Shown one piece after another: positions 1-7,858 of a stretch of DNA of 45,794 nt; position 1 is the first letter of the stretch, and every line of letters begins with the position of its first letter. The position numbers and the translations under genes were made by a program. The stretch is from Constrictibacter sp. MBR-5 (GTDB taxonomy: Bacteria > Pseudomonadota > Alphaproteobacteria > JAJUGE01), in contig NZ_JBEPTK010000025.1 of NCBI RefSeq assembly GCF_040549485.1, positions 1 to 45,794 on the forward strand, given 5' to 3'. Under the pieces are notes generated by a model, which ran no database searches, had not been told where the DNA came from, and saw nothing but the letters and a program-made list of their open reading frames with translations.

Positions 1-28
1 GGTGGGCAGTCTGATCAACGTCACCAGC

Positions 29-108
29 AGGGGGTCATTTTTGAACGCCGATACCCCCGCCAAGGGGGTCAAACTTGCACGCCGAAACACACCGATCTCG
101 CCTTGCTC
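29..108. repeat. IS21-family-like terminal repeat region
   Basis: Two spaced copies of a GGGGGTCA...GAACGCCG / GGGGGTCA...GCACGCCG unit lie here. Repeated units of this kind are typical of IS21-family ends. A similar unit occurs in opposite orientation at the right edge of the window. The element body would lie left of position 1, so its identity cannot be confirmed. Confidence 0.5.
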
Positions 109-265
109 AAGGCGGCAACGATGTGATCGAGCGCTTCCAGCGCCCGCGGCATCTTCAGCCCCACCAGGTCGTCGCGGAAACGGTCCAGCATCGAGAGGTC
201 AAGGTCGGCAGAACCGGTCATGCCCCGTTCTCTTGGGCCAGACGACGCGCCACCGCGTCATAGAG
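69..265 (-). pseudogene. IstA C-terminus / IstB N-terminus fragment (IS21 family)
   Basis: On the minus strand the last ~15 codons of an IstA-type transposase (ending AQENGA) overlap, by ATGA, an ATG at 221 that opens an IstB-like reading frame (DRFRDDLVGLKMPRALEALD). IstB is the AAA+ helper ATPase of IS21 elements and is normally about 250 aa. Here the frame runs only 50 aa and ends inside the adjoining IS-end repeat at 69-71, so the ATPase domain is deleted. The istA side is cut near 265, where an IS5-type fragment begins on the other strand. The remnant is non-functional. Family assignment rests on the N-terminal motif and the istA/istB overlap. Confidence 0.65.
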
Positions 266-782
266 GTCGAGTGGACGGTGAGCGACCAGGTCGCCGGTGC
301 GGCCAAGCCGGCCGAGGACGGCAGGCCGCGCGCCGACACCGCGATCCCGGCCTTCGGCTACAAGTCGCACATCTCGATCGACTGGCGGCACGGCATCATC
401 CGGCGAGCTAAGGTCACCGATGCGGCGGCCCATGACGGGACGCGCCTGCGCGAGGGGCTGATCGACCCGAAGAACACCGCCTCCGCCGTGTGGGCGGACG
501 GCGCCTACCGCTCGGCCGAGAACGAACGCTTTCTGGCGGGGATCGGCAAGGTGAGCCGCATCCACCATCGCAAGTAAAAGGGGAGGTCAATGGCGAGGCG
601 CACGCGAAGAAGTCGGCGGTCGGTGTCGCCGTCGAGCATCCGTTTGCCCATCAAGAGGGGGCGTGAGCCTGGCGATCCGAACCATCGGCCGCGCCCGCGC
701 CGAGGCGGCGATCACCCTCGCCAACATGGCCTACAACATGAGGCGATGGTGCTGGCTCGACAGGCGCAGTGCGCCCGCATGA
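265..782 (+). pseudogene. IS5-family transposase C-terminal remnant
   Basis: Plus-strand frames here match the C-terminal half of an IS5-family DDE transposase: a GYKSHISID block, RLREGLIDP, VWADGAYRS, then KVSRIHHRK followed by a stop at 575-577. After that the frame changes, and the family's usual C-terminus continues in another frame (IRTIGRARAEAAITLANMAY, ending near 782). The N-terminal half is missing and at least one frameshift is present, so this is a dead fragment. It abuts the IS21 fragment on its left, giving a nested-IS scar. Confidence 0.7.
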
Positions 783-1264
783 CGTCTCCAACACCGAAAA
801 TACCGTCCATCAGCCGGCATCCGCACCCGCGGAACAACCTCTAGCCTCGACCAATCCGTCTCAAATCCGGATTTCATTCACAAACCGAGCGCAGAGGGAG
901 CTGTCCAATGTGCCCCCTCGTAGGCCACCAGTCGCTTCGGGTCGTCCGGCGTCCGCTGCACGCCGAGCGCACCAGGTTTGGGCTGGCGATGCTCAGCGTG
1001 CCGGATGGCGCTGCAGCATCGCAGCGATTGGCTGGGGGATCTCCGGACCGCCATCTGCCGCGTTCAAGTCGATCGCATGTTCGCGTCGCAGCGAATCGCC
1101 AGGACTGCTTCGCTAACCGCTACCCGCTACCCGCTACCCGCGGCGCACAAGCGTCCGGAAAACGACCGTTTGTTGAACAATCAGCAGGGCCCGAGTTTTC
1201 GGTATACCGGGGGTCAAGAAGCTGTTAGAAAAGTCGTCAGTTATTCTATGTTCCGGAATTGTCC
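783..1264. other. No recognised gene; recombinase upstream region
   Basis: No reading frame here has a recognisable protein. A four-unit heptamer repeat lies at 1111-1138. The last ~100 bases, before the serine recombinase, are more AT-rich and could hold a resolution or crossover site, but no clear res subsites were recognised. Confidence 0.4.
1111..1138. repeat. Short tandem repeat, 4 x 7 bp
   Basis: Four consecutive copies of the heptamer CGCTACC; the first copy carries one mismatch (CGCTAAC). It lies about 130 bp before the recombinase gene. No function is evident, and copy number could vary by slippage. Confidence 0.85.
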
Positions 1265-1843
1265 ATGAATCAGCGCATTGGATATGCTCGCGTCTCAACG
1301 CTCGATCAGCTCCTTGACTTACAGCGGGACGCGCTGCGCGCAGCTGGGTGCTGTGTGATCTACGAAGAGGCCGCCAGTGGCAAGACAGCGGCCCGTCCCG
1401 AGCTCGACCAGTGCCGTAAGGCGTTGCGCGCGGGCGATGTGCTCGTGGTGTGGCGATTGGACCGGCTGGGTAGAAATCTATCTGACCTGGTGCGGATCGT
1501 GTCAGAGTTGGAGCAAGCGGGCATCGGGTTCGAGAGCTTGTCAGAAAAGATTGAAACGGTAAGCGCGGCTGGCCGATTGATATTTCACGTTTTTGGGGCT
1601 CTATCCGAGTTCGAGCGTAACCTCATCCGTGAACGGACGACTGCGGGTCTCGTCGCTGCACGAGCGCGAGGTCGTTCCGGCGGGCGTAAGCCAAAGCTCG
1701 ACGCCGCCCAACTCCGGGAGATCAAGGCAATTCTGCGGGACCCTGCAATTCCAGTTGCCGATGTGGCAAAGCGCTATGGAGTCTCCCGTACCACGCTCTA
1801 TAAGCATGTTGGCGTTGTGAAGCCCCGCCATACGGTCGAATAG
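1265..1843 (+). CDS. Serine recombinase (resolvase/invertase family)
   Basis: A 192-aa small serine recombinase that would cut and rejoin DNA through a phosphoserine intermediate. The N-terminal catalytic domain begins RIGYARVSTLDQ, with the nucleophile at about Ser11. It continues with WRLDRLGRNL and an FGALSEFERNLIRERT block characteristic of the Tn3-resolvase/Hin-Pin family. The C-terminus is a helix-turn-helix of the HTH_7 type (VADVAKRYGVSRTTLYKHV). Length is normal for the family. The ATG at 1265 matches the family N-terminus better than the in-frame TTG at 1259. No transposase or invertible segment is adjacent, so resolvase and invertase roles cannot be told apart. It is probably a leftover of a transposon or plasmid resolution system. 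Confidence 0.9.
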   Translation: MNQRIGYARVSTLDQLLDLQRDALRAAGCCVIYEEAASGKTAARPELDQCRKALRAGDVLVVWRLDRLGRNLSDLVRIVSELEQAGIGFESLSEKIETVSAAGRLIFHVFGALSEFERNLIRERTTAGLVAARARGRSGGRKPKLDAAQLREIKAILRDPAIPVADVAKRYGVSRTTLYKHVGVVKPRHTVE

Positions 1844-1851
1844 GTAGGTAC

Positions 1852-1883
1852 AGAAAAAGAAGGGCGCTACACTGCGCCCTTCT
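1852..1883 (-). terminator. Intrinsic terminator of the 1912-2478 gene
   Basis: A perfect 10-bp inverted repeat (AGAAGGGCGC, 6-base loop, GCGCCCTTCT) at 1858-1883. Read on the minus strand it is followed by CTTTTTCTG, a U-tract, so it fits termination of the minus-strand gene ending at 1912. No T-tract follows on the plus strand, but the hairpin could still protect the 3' end of the recombinase message. Confidence 0.8.
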
Positions 1884-1911
1884 CGGGATGTAAAGTGATC
1901 CGTATTTATAG

Positions 1912-2478
1912 TTAAAAGCCCGACGGTGCCGTTTCCTTGCCGACCCCATCGGGAGGGCATAGAGCGCCCCCGTTGGGATCAGCGGCTACACATTTCTTCA
2001 GGGCAATTGTTAAGAACCGCTTTAATGTCGTCCGCCGCTGATGGATATCCTCGACGCTGTCGGCAAGGGAGACGGAAATTTTGTAATCCGTACCATCACC
2101 AAAATACCCGCAGGGCGGAGACTCTACATCGATCTTAGTGAGCGCTCTCTCGATGTCGCCGTGGGAACTATAGAGCGCGAAATCCCATTCATCTGCCCCC
2201 TTAGATTCGGCGTCGATTTCATTTTTTGCCTCCACCTCTACATCGAACATGAACTCTCTCTCGTCGTAGATCAGGGTTATACGGGCCGCCCAGTAACGGT
2301 ACTCTGTGTCGCCGATGTCATGTGCGCAGAGGAATTCGAGACTATCGAGGTCACATTCGGTTACTAGGCTTTTGCGATGCTGATCGGCGTGAAGGCGCGC
2401 TCCCTCTGCGGTTTCCGCGAGCACGCGAACACTGTGATAGCTCGTACCTTGATATCGAACTCTCCATTCCTTCATCAT
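1912..2478 (-). CDS. Hypothetical protein (188 aa)
   Basis: Not recognised. The protein begins MMKEWRVRYQGTSYHSVRV and has acidic, moderately charged sequence with no signal peptide or membrane segment. Central repeats of E/D and aromatic residues (EYRYWAARITLIYDEREF) suggest a small soluble beta-rich fold. The start at 2478 is chosen because an AGGAG ribosome-binding site lies about 8 bases upstream; an in-frame ATG 84 bases further upstream has no such site. Base composition is lower in GC than the respiratory genes to the right, consistent with recent acquisition. It is convergent with the serine recombinase and ends just before a good terminator hairpin. Confidence 0.6.
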   Translation of the reverse strand: MMKEWRVRYQGTSYHSVRVLAETAEGARLHADQHRKSLVTECDLDSLEFLCAHDIGDTEYRYWAARITLIYDEREFMFDVEVEAKNEIDAESKGADEWDFALYSSHGDIERALTKIDVESPPCGYFGDGTDYKISVSLADSVEDIHQRRTTLKRFLTIALKKCVAADPNGGALCPPDGVGKETAPSGF

Positions 2479-2879
2479 GCTACATCTCCTGGAGCAGCTT
2501 CCTCCGTAGCCGAATCGATGATCTCCAGTCTCGAAGATAATGCCTCCGCGATTTGGCAGCAATAGCCTGGACTTGCGGCTTGGGGAGTATGACCAGGAAT
2601 TCTAGCGTATACGGTCCTGCGCTGGGAGGTCTGCACTATAGATAATCCACTGTACATTTTGTATCATGAGATCTCTGGGTGGCCATTGATCGCTCACTGA
2701 ATGTTCCGACACCCATAGTATTGGCGGCGGCACGGGCGGTGTCATTATTTTTCGAGCCGGGTTCGAATCACATTAGAGGGATGCTGGTCTAATTAATTTC
2801 GAATTATGGTACATTTTGCCTGCACCAGATATATCGCGGATATCGTGGTGTCGCGGTCGCTCGCGGTTGAGGTGGCGAC
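2479..2879. other. AT-richer intergenic stretch, no gene seen
   Basis: No supported gene. The segment 2650-2870 is clearly more AT-rich than the rest of the window. A GGTTCGAATC string at 2760-2769 resembles a tRNA T-loop, but no cloverleaf can be drawn around it. Confidence 0.4.
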
Positions 2880-3236
2880 CTAGTGGATAGTTCGGATCAA
2901 AAGGGTCCGGCTCGTTGCAGCGGACAGTGATCGCTGTAGGTCCGTCAGTGCTTCTCCTGCTGCAACCCGAGCCCGATCAGGCCCGCTGGCCGCGCCTTCA
3001 CCGTAGTAAGCGCATCCTCCGCCTTCGAGGACGGATTGGATATCGCTCAGGTCGAGACCGATGATGCCCCGAGTAGAGACGAGCTTAGATATCGCCTCAA
3101 CCGCGCCTGTGACCGACGCGAGTGCCGGATCGTAGAGCGGGGGAGGGGCTGCCGCCCCAAGGCGGCGGTAAGGGAACCCCAGCAGCGCTGCCGTGGAAGC
3201 ACTGCCAAGAAGAAAAGTGCGTCGCGTGATCCTCAT
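2880..3236 (-). CDS. Tat-signal protein with an FtsZ-like segment (fragment?)
   Basis: 118 aa. The N-terminus MRITRRTFLLGSASTAALLG is a textbook twin-arginine signal, so the product would be exported folded. Residues ~45-110 resemble the FtsZ region between the GTPase and C-terminal domains: AVEAISKLVSTRGIIGLDLSD, then a D-R-A-containing ASGPDRARVAAGEAL block, then TLLIR where FtsZ has its next beta strand. The FtsZ GTPase domain and most of the C-terminal domain are absent, and the frame stops right after this stretch. An AGAAGG-type site precedes the ATG at 3236. Either a signal sequence became fused to an ftsZ-family shard, or this is an unusual exported paralogue. FtsZ similarity is judged by eye from motif order only. 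Confidence 0.5.
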   Translation of the reverse strand: MRITRRTFLLGSASTAALLGFPYRRLGAAAPPPLYDPALASVTGAVEAISKLVSTRGIIGLDLSDIQSVLEGGGCAYYGEGAASGPDRARVAAGEALTDLQRSLSAATSRTLLIRTIH

Positions 3237-3373
3237 GTGGCCTTCTCTGGCGTGGGTGCTCGTGATCATCTCCCGAAACTCGTATCTGTCGACCGCGCCT
3301 GCGCCGCCTCAGGCTTCGCGGCTGGCGCGACAGACGGTTCGCTCGAACAGTATCCGGAGGAAAGGGCAGGGAA

Positions 3374-3907
3374 ATGATTGCCGCTGACCGAGACGCCGCG
3401 ATGGAGCTACTCGTGCGGTTCGGCGCGACGTTCAATGCCGACGATGTTAATGGCATCCTTGCCTTGCGTCATGGCGGATTTCGAATGGCGCCTGGCGCAA
3501 GGACTGGAAGCGCCCGAGCCCGGATCGTGGGTGGCAAAGAGGCGGCTCGTGAGGCGCTTGCTGAACGCGCTGCCGCCATCCGCCGCATTCGGTTCCCCGA
3601 GGCCGAGGTCACAATCGCCGGCGACCGTAACGTCGGGCGGTTCCGCGCCACCGGCGAGTGGGCAACCGGCGCTCCGATCGATGTGCGGGGCGTCGACGTC
3701 TACCACCTGCGCGACGGCTTGATCGCGCATGAAGGACAGCTACTGGAAGCAGATCGGCTAAAGGGGCGCAGCGGGATCGTCGGATCGCTGCCTGGCAAGG
3801 GCGATCAGCAAGATTTCGGCGAGGCGGCGCGTAGCGGCGGGTGCGGCGGTCCCACTACGCTGGCTGAATCAGAGGATGGGGCTCGACTGGTGTTAGCATC
3901 GCGATGA
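3374..3907 (+). CDS. SnoaL/NTF2-like fold protein
   Basis: 177 aa. The first ~130 residues show the usual NTF2-like layout: helices with a FNADDVNGILAL core, then GGKEAAREAL, then strands with RFRATGEWATGAPIDVRGVD and a YHLRDGLIAHEGQ motif. The fold commonly forms ligand-binding or isomerase-like pockets; no substrate can be inferred. A GGAGG sequence lies about 13 bases before the ATG at 3374. The last ~45 residues are low-complexity and not conserved-looking, so the true C-terminus may have been altered by a frameshift. The stop overlaps the next start (ATGA), implying translational coupling. Confidence 0.65.
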   Translation: MIAADRDAAMELLVRFGATFNADDVNGILALRHGGFRMAPGARTGSARARIVGGKEAAREALAERAAAIRRIRFPEAEVTIAGDRNVGRFRATGEWATGAPIDVRGVDVYHLRDGLIAHEGQLLEADRLKGRSGIVGSLPGKGDQQDFGEAARSGGCGGPTTLAESEDGARLVLASR

Positions 3908-4230
3908 CGATCCGGAGTAAATGCAACATCGTCGGCACATGGCGGATCATCGAGGCGGATATCTGGGATGGCGGGTATCTCGATCTCACCGGCCCGGCAC
4001 GACTCGTCATCAACTGCAACGGTCGTGGCGAGATCGCCTTTGGTGCGGTGGAGGCGACGATGGACGTCAAATATGGCCGATCGACGATCTTCTTTACCTG
4101 GGCAGGGTTCGATGAGGGTGATGAGGTTCGCGGCACTGGCTCAGCAGAACTACTCGACGACGGCTCGCTGAAAATCGAGATGGCCTACCACCTCGGAGAC
4201 GAGGCTGTTTTGAGGGCCGTCCGTTCATAG
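3904..4230 (+). CDS. Conserved hypothetical protein (108 aa)
   Basis: A small soluble protein with a beta-rich pattern: IVGTWRIIEADIWDGGYLDL, a central F.WAGFDEGDEVRGTG motif and a closing DDGSLKIEMAYHLGDEA. I have a general recollection of such GTWRI...DDGSL...HLGDE proteins as a widespread uncharacterised family, but no function is known to me. Its ATG overlaps the stop of the preceding NTF2-like gene by ATGA, so the pair is probably co-translated. Confidence 0.6.
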   Translation: MTIRSKCNIVGTWRIIEADIWDGGYLDLTGPARLVINCNGRGEIAFGAVEATMDVKYGRSTIFFTWAGFDEGDEVRGTGSAELLDDGSLKIEMAYHLGDEAVLRAVRS

Positions 4231-4302
4231 GTGCGTGGTGAGCAGTATGGGCGGGGCACGACAACCTCCCTCCTCAGGCTCATGGGCTGAATGGGGACGT
4301 GT

Positions 4303-4353
4303 ATGGTGGGAAAGACGTGTAAGGGGATACCTTGCCCGCAAGATCGCCGGTCA
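4303..4353. repeat. Dispersed repeat, copy 1 (core only)
   Basis: Contains the core GGGGATACCTTGCCCGCAAG followed by ATCGCCGGTCA. The same core, with few changes, recurs at 4766-4803, 27889-27928 and 33294-33334. Only the core half of the longer ~165-bp version is recognisable here. Confidence 0.7.
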
Positions 4354-4495
4354 GCGGCGCAGGTAAGTGACAACCGCCGCGCGCTTCGTGTCCGAACGTC
4401 CGCGAACCGGCAGGTGAGAGGTGACCGCGATCGCCCCACAATTGGAGCCGCCCAGATTGCGTGTTGGCAGCAGCCTGGGCTCTCCGATCGGCTCG

Positions 4496-4570
4496 TCAGG
4501 CAGCGCGAACCCTGGCGAGGAAGTCACCCACCTGCGATCTGAGGTCACTCGCAGTTTTCGCAGTCAGAGG
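4496..4570 (-). pseudogene. Chemoreceptor (MCP) C-terminal shard
   Basis: A minus-strand frame ends with TASDLRSQVGDFLARVRAA and a stop, which resembles the extreme C-terminus of methyl-accepting chemotaxis proteins (...LR.EVD.FLA.IRAA). Nothing upstream in the frame looks like the signalling hairpin. If the match is right, only ~25 codons remain. The nearby CheB-like remnant makes a former chemotaxis locus plausible, but the match is short. Confidence 0.35.
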
Positions 4571-4640
4571 GGCCAGCGGTCCCTTCCGCGGGCCAGGCAG
4601 CCGTCCGATCCGACGGCGCCCTCCGAGTGGCTTACGGTGG

Positions 4641-4803
4641 TGGGAGTCCATCTGGATGGACTTTCGGAAACGTTCATCGTGGGGCGACACCGGCCGTCGA
4701 AATTTTGCTGGACCGCGGGAGCCTTGGCTTCCAGAGGCGCGTGAACTCGGGAAGGACCCTATCGGGGATACCTTAGGCGCAAGATCGCCTGTCACCGTGG
4801 CAG
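4641..4803. repeat. Dispersed repeat, copy 2 (long form)
   Basis: About 163 bp matching the long copy at 27759-27928 along its whole length with scattered changes and small indels. It begins with an imperfect inverted repeat (TGGGAGTCCATC...) and ends with the shared core GGGGATACCTTAGGCGCAAG and ...TCACCGTGGCA. No open reading frame on either strand runs through both long copies convincingly. Confidence 0.75.
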
Positions 4804-4912
4804 GATCTCGCCGATGCACGGCGGCGATCATATGATCGGCGTTGTGCTGGCGGGGTCGCTGGACGACGGCTCGCGGGGCATGGCAGTCGGCTGAAGCAGC
4901 GCCGCGCCAGAG

Positions 4913-5172
4913 TCAGGTGGGCTGCAGGTCGCCGATGTACACTCTGCCAGATTCGAAACGATTTCCATGGCCGGCCGTCAGGACCAGCATGAGCTTGGCG
5001 CGTCCCAAGTCTCACGCAGATGCGTCGGCCTGTCCCACGGCCGATGGAGTACCACCAGAACGACAACGTCGAGATCAGCCGGAAGCGCAGCAAGCAGCGC
5101 CCGCAGATCATCCAGCCCTTCGCGTCCCGATGCGCCGATTGCGATGAACCATGGCAGGCGACATGTACCCAT
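4913..5172 (-). pseudogene. CheB-type methylesterase N-terminal remnant
   Basis: From an ATG at 5172 the frame reads FIAIGASGREGLDDLRALLA then LPADLDVVVLVVLH, resembling the start of the CheB methylesterase domain (IGAS.GG...L...LP.......VLH). The frame then shifts; a second frame gives LVLTAGHG...GRVYIGDLQPT, resembling the following Y-I-A/G segment, with a stop at 4913-4915. The catalytic His/Asp region is missing. CheB demethylates chemoreceptors. This copy is truncated and frameshifted, so it is inactive. Confidence 0.5.
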
Positions 5173-5423
5173 AGCCGGAAAGCAACACGTCTATCGCCAG
5201 TGGCGTAGTCAATGGTGTCTTAGAAGCTGCCGTTACCCCGCTTTGGGCGATCCTACACGACCCGCACTACGTCGTCTGCAGTCGGTGCGCGGAGCAGGTC
5301 GTTTGGCGCGGCGGTCTTTTGATGTTCGGTCGATATGGTGATCGGTATCGACCGGCGGAAGCGCTCCTCACTCTGCCGAGAGCGCGGGCTGACGCTCCAT
5401 CATGCCGCACTGGGGCGGTTAGA

Positions 5424-5610
5424 CGTAAAGATCGATTCGGTGCGCTGCGGCCGAACCAGGCATGGGAGCTGCTTCGACGGCACTCTGTGGCCCTAAGATT
5501 GGATGAGCCTGACTGCCGGCTGCAGCGGACGATTCGGCGCCTGGACGGGTTGGTGGTGGGCGACTTCGCGACCGTCGCCCGCCGCAGCCGCCTATCCGCA
5601 ATTGACGCCA
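5424..5610 (+). pseudogene. Possible AAA-type ATPase C-terminal shard
   Basis: A plus-strand stretch reads FGALRPNQAWELLRRHSVAL then TIRRLDGLVVGDFATVARRS, which resembles the C-terminal lid region of a group of AAA ATPases (LRP.Q...LF/L...RLDGLT.GDFA.V.R). No Walker motifs are present upstream. The match is short and by eye, so this is offered only as the best reading of a stretch that otherwise holds no gene. Confidence 0.3.
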
Positions 5611-5627
5611 AGTGCGTTCGTCGTCCG

Positions 5628-6299
5628 TTACGGCAGGAATCGCCCAAGCACGCCGACGCCCGCGAACCACGGGTGCAGCAGGATCAGGACGACCACCGCC
5701 GCGAGGGCGCCTGCAACGCGCAGCACGGCGGCGTGCGGCCGCGAAACCGGCGCGGCGCGCATCTGCACCACCGTCTGCCGCCAGACCTCGTCTCCCATCT
5801 CGCGCCGGCGGCGGCGGTCGACGATCCGCATGCCGAAGAGCGCGAACGCGGCAAAGCTGCCGAACATCACCACGTGGGCGACGTCACCATTAACCATCAG
5901 GTGCGCGCCCGACCACAGGAAGAATGCCGCTAGCACCGGGTGGCGCACCCAGCGCAGGAGGCCCGGGTTGCGCGGGTTGAACGCAGCGTTCCGTGTGCCG
6001 CCGAAGGAGAGCGGGTTGGGCCGGAAGAGACCGAAGGCCAAGATCAGGCCGACCGCCGTCATTGCCGCCAGCACAAGCCAGTGTGCGCCGGGCGGCTCCG
6101 GCCAGAGCGGCACGTAAGGCGCGCGCTCCACCGCGACGAAGAGCGCGGCGAGCATGGCGAGCGACAGGGTAGAATAGGCGATATCGAAACCCGCATGCCC
6201 CAACCGCGCCACCAGCCATGGCCGCGCCGGCGGACGCACCGGGACCGAGTGCAGGATGTAGAACCCGGCGAAGACGGTGATGAACTCGATCCAGCCCAT
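5628..6299 (-). CDS. nnrU: NnrU family membrane protein
   Basis: 223 aa, strongly hydrophobic with about six membrane segments. NnrU proteins accompany nitrite/NO reductase genes in alphaproteobacteria and are related to isoprenylcysteine-methyltransferase-like membrane proteins; the exact biochemical role is not known. Family features include the N-terminal ILHSVPVRP loop, LILAFGLFRPNPLSFGGTR and a GLLRWVRHPVLAAFFLWSGAH segment with the conserved RHP. It starts 4 bases after nnrS ends and is the last gene of the minus-strand NO-response operon. Confidence 0.9.
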   Translation of the reverse strand: MGWIEFITVFAGFYILHSVPVRPPARPWLVARLGHAGFDIAYSTLSLAMLAALFVAVERAPYVPLWPEPPGAHWLVLAAMTAVGLILAFGLFRPNPLSFGGTRNAAFNPRNPGLLRWVRHPVLAAFFLWSGAHLMVNGDVAHVVMFGSFAAFALFGMRIVDRRRRREMGDEVWRQTVVQMRAAPVSRPHAAVLRVAGALAAVVVLILLHPWFAGVGVLGRFLP

Positions 6300-6303
6300 C
6301 CGC

Positions 6304-7503
6304 TCAGTGCTCCGGCCGGGCTCTCAGCAGATGGCGTCCGTAGAGTACGGAGAAGCCGCCGAACGCGGCGATCCAGGCGACGCCGGAAAGGGTGTGGAGC
6401 GCCGGGGCGAGCCCCGGCAGCGGCCCGACAAGAAAGCGCGCCCCGACCGACAGGACCAGCAGCAGGTAAATGGCGACCGTGCCCGGATCGGCGATCAGCG
6501 CGTGCTCGGAATGTCCCAGCGTCGCCCGCGTCATCACCGCAAGAGTCATCAGTCCGAGAGCCCCCGCCATCCAGACATGCTGTGCCGCCGCCGTCCCGAG
6601 TACCCCCGGCCACAGGATTGCGGTCCCGTCCGCCAGCGCCCCGAGCGGCACGAAGGCGTAGCCGGCGTGCAGCACCAGCACCAGCGGCTCGGCCCCGGTC
6701 CGATGCCCGGCCCAACGCGCCAGCCGCGCCAGATGCAGAAGCGCCGCGACGAGGAGCGACGCGCCGGTGACACCAGCGCCCGGCGCCACGACCCAGAGCA
6801 GGAGCGCGAGGCCGAGGACCAGCAGCGTCAGCCGGTCGAACCGCTGCATCGGCGGGGCGGGCAGGACGGCGCTCTGCCGCTTGACCAGCCAGTTGCGTGT
6901 AAACGACGGCACGATCCGGCCGCCGATCACCGCGACCATCATGATGCCGGCCCCGAGCCCGAGGCGCAGTCCCGTTCCTTGGGCGGCATATGCGCCCCGC
7001 GCCGCCTCCCAGTGAAAAACCGCGTTGCCGAGGATCAGCACGGACAGCATCGCCAGGACGATCAGGTTGCGCCAATTACGCCCCTGGACGATCTCGCGCG
7101 CTATCGCAGCCGCGAGCGCGACGAGGAACAAGATGTCGGCCACGGCGACGAGCATGGGCGGCATCCCCGCCGAGAAGGCGACCGCGACCCGGCCGAAAAT
7201 CCACAATGCGAAGAGGCCGCCGAGCGGCCAGCCCATAATGGGCAGCCGCCCGGTCCAGTTCGGCACCGCGGTCAGCAGGAAGCCCGCGACCACCGCTCCG
7301 AGATAGCCGAACAGGAACTCGTGCGCGTGCCACGACACCGGATCGAAGGCGGTGGGCAGAACGACGATCCCGCTCAGCATCGGCACCCAAAGAGCCATGG
7401 CGACGACCGCCCACACTCCGGCTCCTAAGAAGAACGGACGAAACCCATAGGTCAGAACGACGGGTCCGCGCCACGCGCGCATCTGTTCGGCTATGTTGGT
7501 CAT
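6304..7503 (-). CDS. nnrS: NnrS, heme/copper membrane protein of NO stress
   Basis: 399 aa with about 12 membrane helices. NnrS is a polytopic protein that binds heme and copper and protects cells from NO-derived damage. Family marks include YGFRPFFLGAGVWA near residue 20, WHAHEFLFGYLGAVVAGFLL, ...TGRLPIMGWPL and a late HVWMAGALGLMTLAVMTRAT. The ATG at 7503 gives the expected family N-terminus; further in-frame upstream sequence is not conserved. It lies between the broken DUF488 gene and nnrU. Confidence 0.93.
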   Translation of the reverse strand: MTNIAEQMRAWRGPVVLTYGFRPFFLGAGVWAVVAMALWVPMLSGIVVLPTAFDPVSWHAHEFLFGYLGAVVAGFLLTAVPNWTGRLPIMGWPLGGLFALWIFGRVAVAFSAGMPPMLVAVADILFLVALAAAIAREIVQGRNWRNLIVLAMLSVLILGNAVFHWEAARGAYAAQGTGLRLGLGAGIMMVAVIGGRIVPSFTRNWLVKRQSAVLPAPPMQRFDRLTLLVLGLALLLWVVAPGAGVTGASLLVAALLHLARLARWAGHRTGAEPLVLVLHAGYAFVPLGALADGTAILWPGVLGTAAAQHVWMAGALGLMTLAVMTRATLGHSEHALIADPGTVAIYLLLVLSVGARFLVGPLPGLAPALHTLSGVAWIAAFGGFSVLYGRHLLRARPEH

Positions 7504-7538
7504 GTCGGTGTCTTTCGGTTCTCGTGTGCGCGGCACTT

Positions 7539-7854
7539 TCACCGTCGCTTCAGGCGTTCGGCGAGGTGGTCGCGCAGCACCACGGCCTGATTGTGCTCTC
7601 GGTCCTTCGCTGCGATGAGCAGCGTGACCAGCCCCTTGCGGCACCAGTCGAGGCAGTGGTCCACCGCCTCGGGGTTGCCCTCGAGCCCGGCGCGGCAGCG
7701 GCTGCGAAAGGCGTCCCACTTCTCGGGATCGTGCCCGAACCACTTCCGAAGCTCGGTGCTCGGCGCAACATCTCTGATCCAGTCGTCATGCCGCAGATCC
7801 GCCTTCTTCACGCCGCGGCCAGACCCGGTCGACGAGAAGCCGGGCGCCGGGCAC
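7539..7854 (-). pseudogene. DUF488 family protein, frameshifted
   Basis: A GTG at 7854 opens a frame reading ARLLVDRVWPR, and a second frame continues VKKADLRHDDWIRDVAPSTE, RKWFGHDPEKW and EHNQAVVLRDHL to a stop at 7539. Together these make a normal ~105-aa DUF488 (YeaO-like) protein, a small family of unknown function with conserved R and H residues. The two halves are out of frame at about 7812-7816, where two bases appear to be missing. It lies 4 bases after the AhpD-like gene. Either a decayed gene or a sequencing error in a GC run. Confidence 0.75.
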
Positions 7855-7858
7855 CCGC

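Noticed and set aside
2756-2790. GGTTCGAATC string resembling a tRNA T-loop
   Set aside because: The bases on either side do not pair as a T-stem and no acceptor or anticodon arm can be drawn.
6277-7428. Long plus-strand frame (383 codons) opposite nnrS
   Set aside because: It is rich in Arg/Gly/Asp/Gln with no recognisable protein and mirrors the nnrS codon pattern; nnrS is strongly supported on the other strand.
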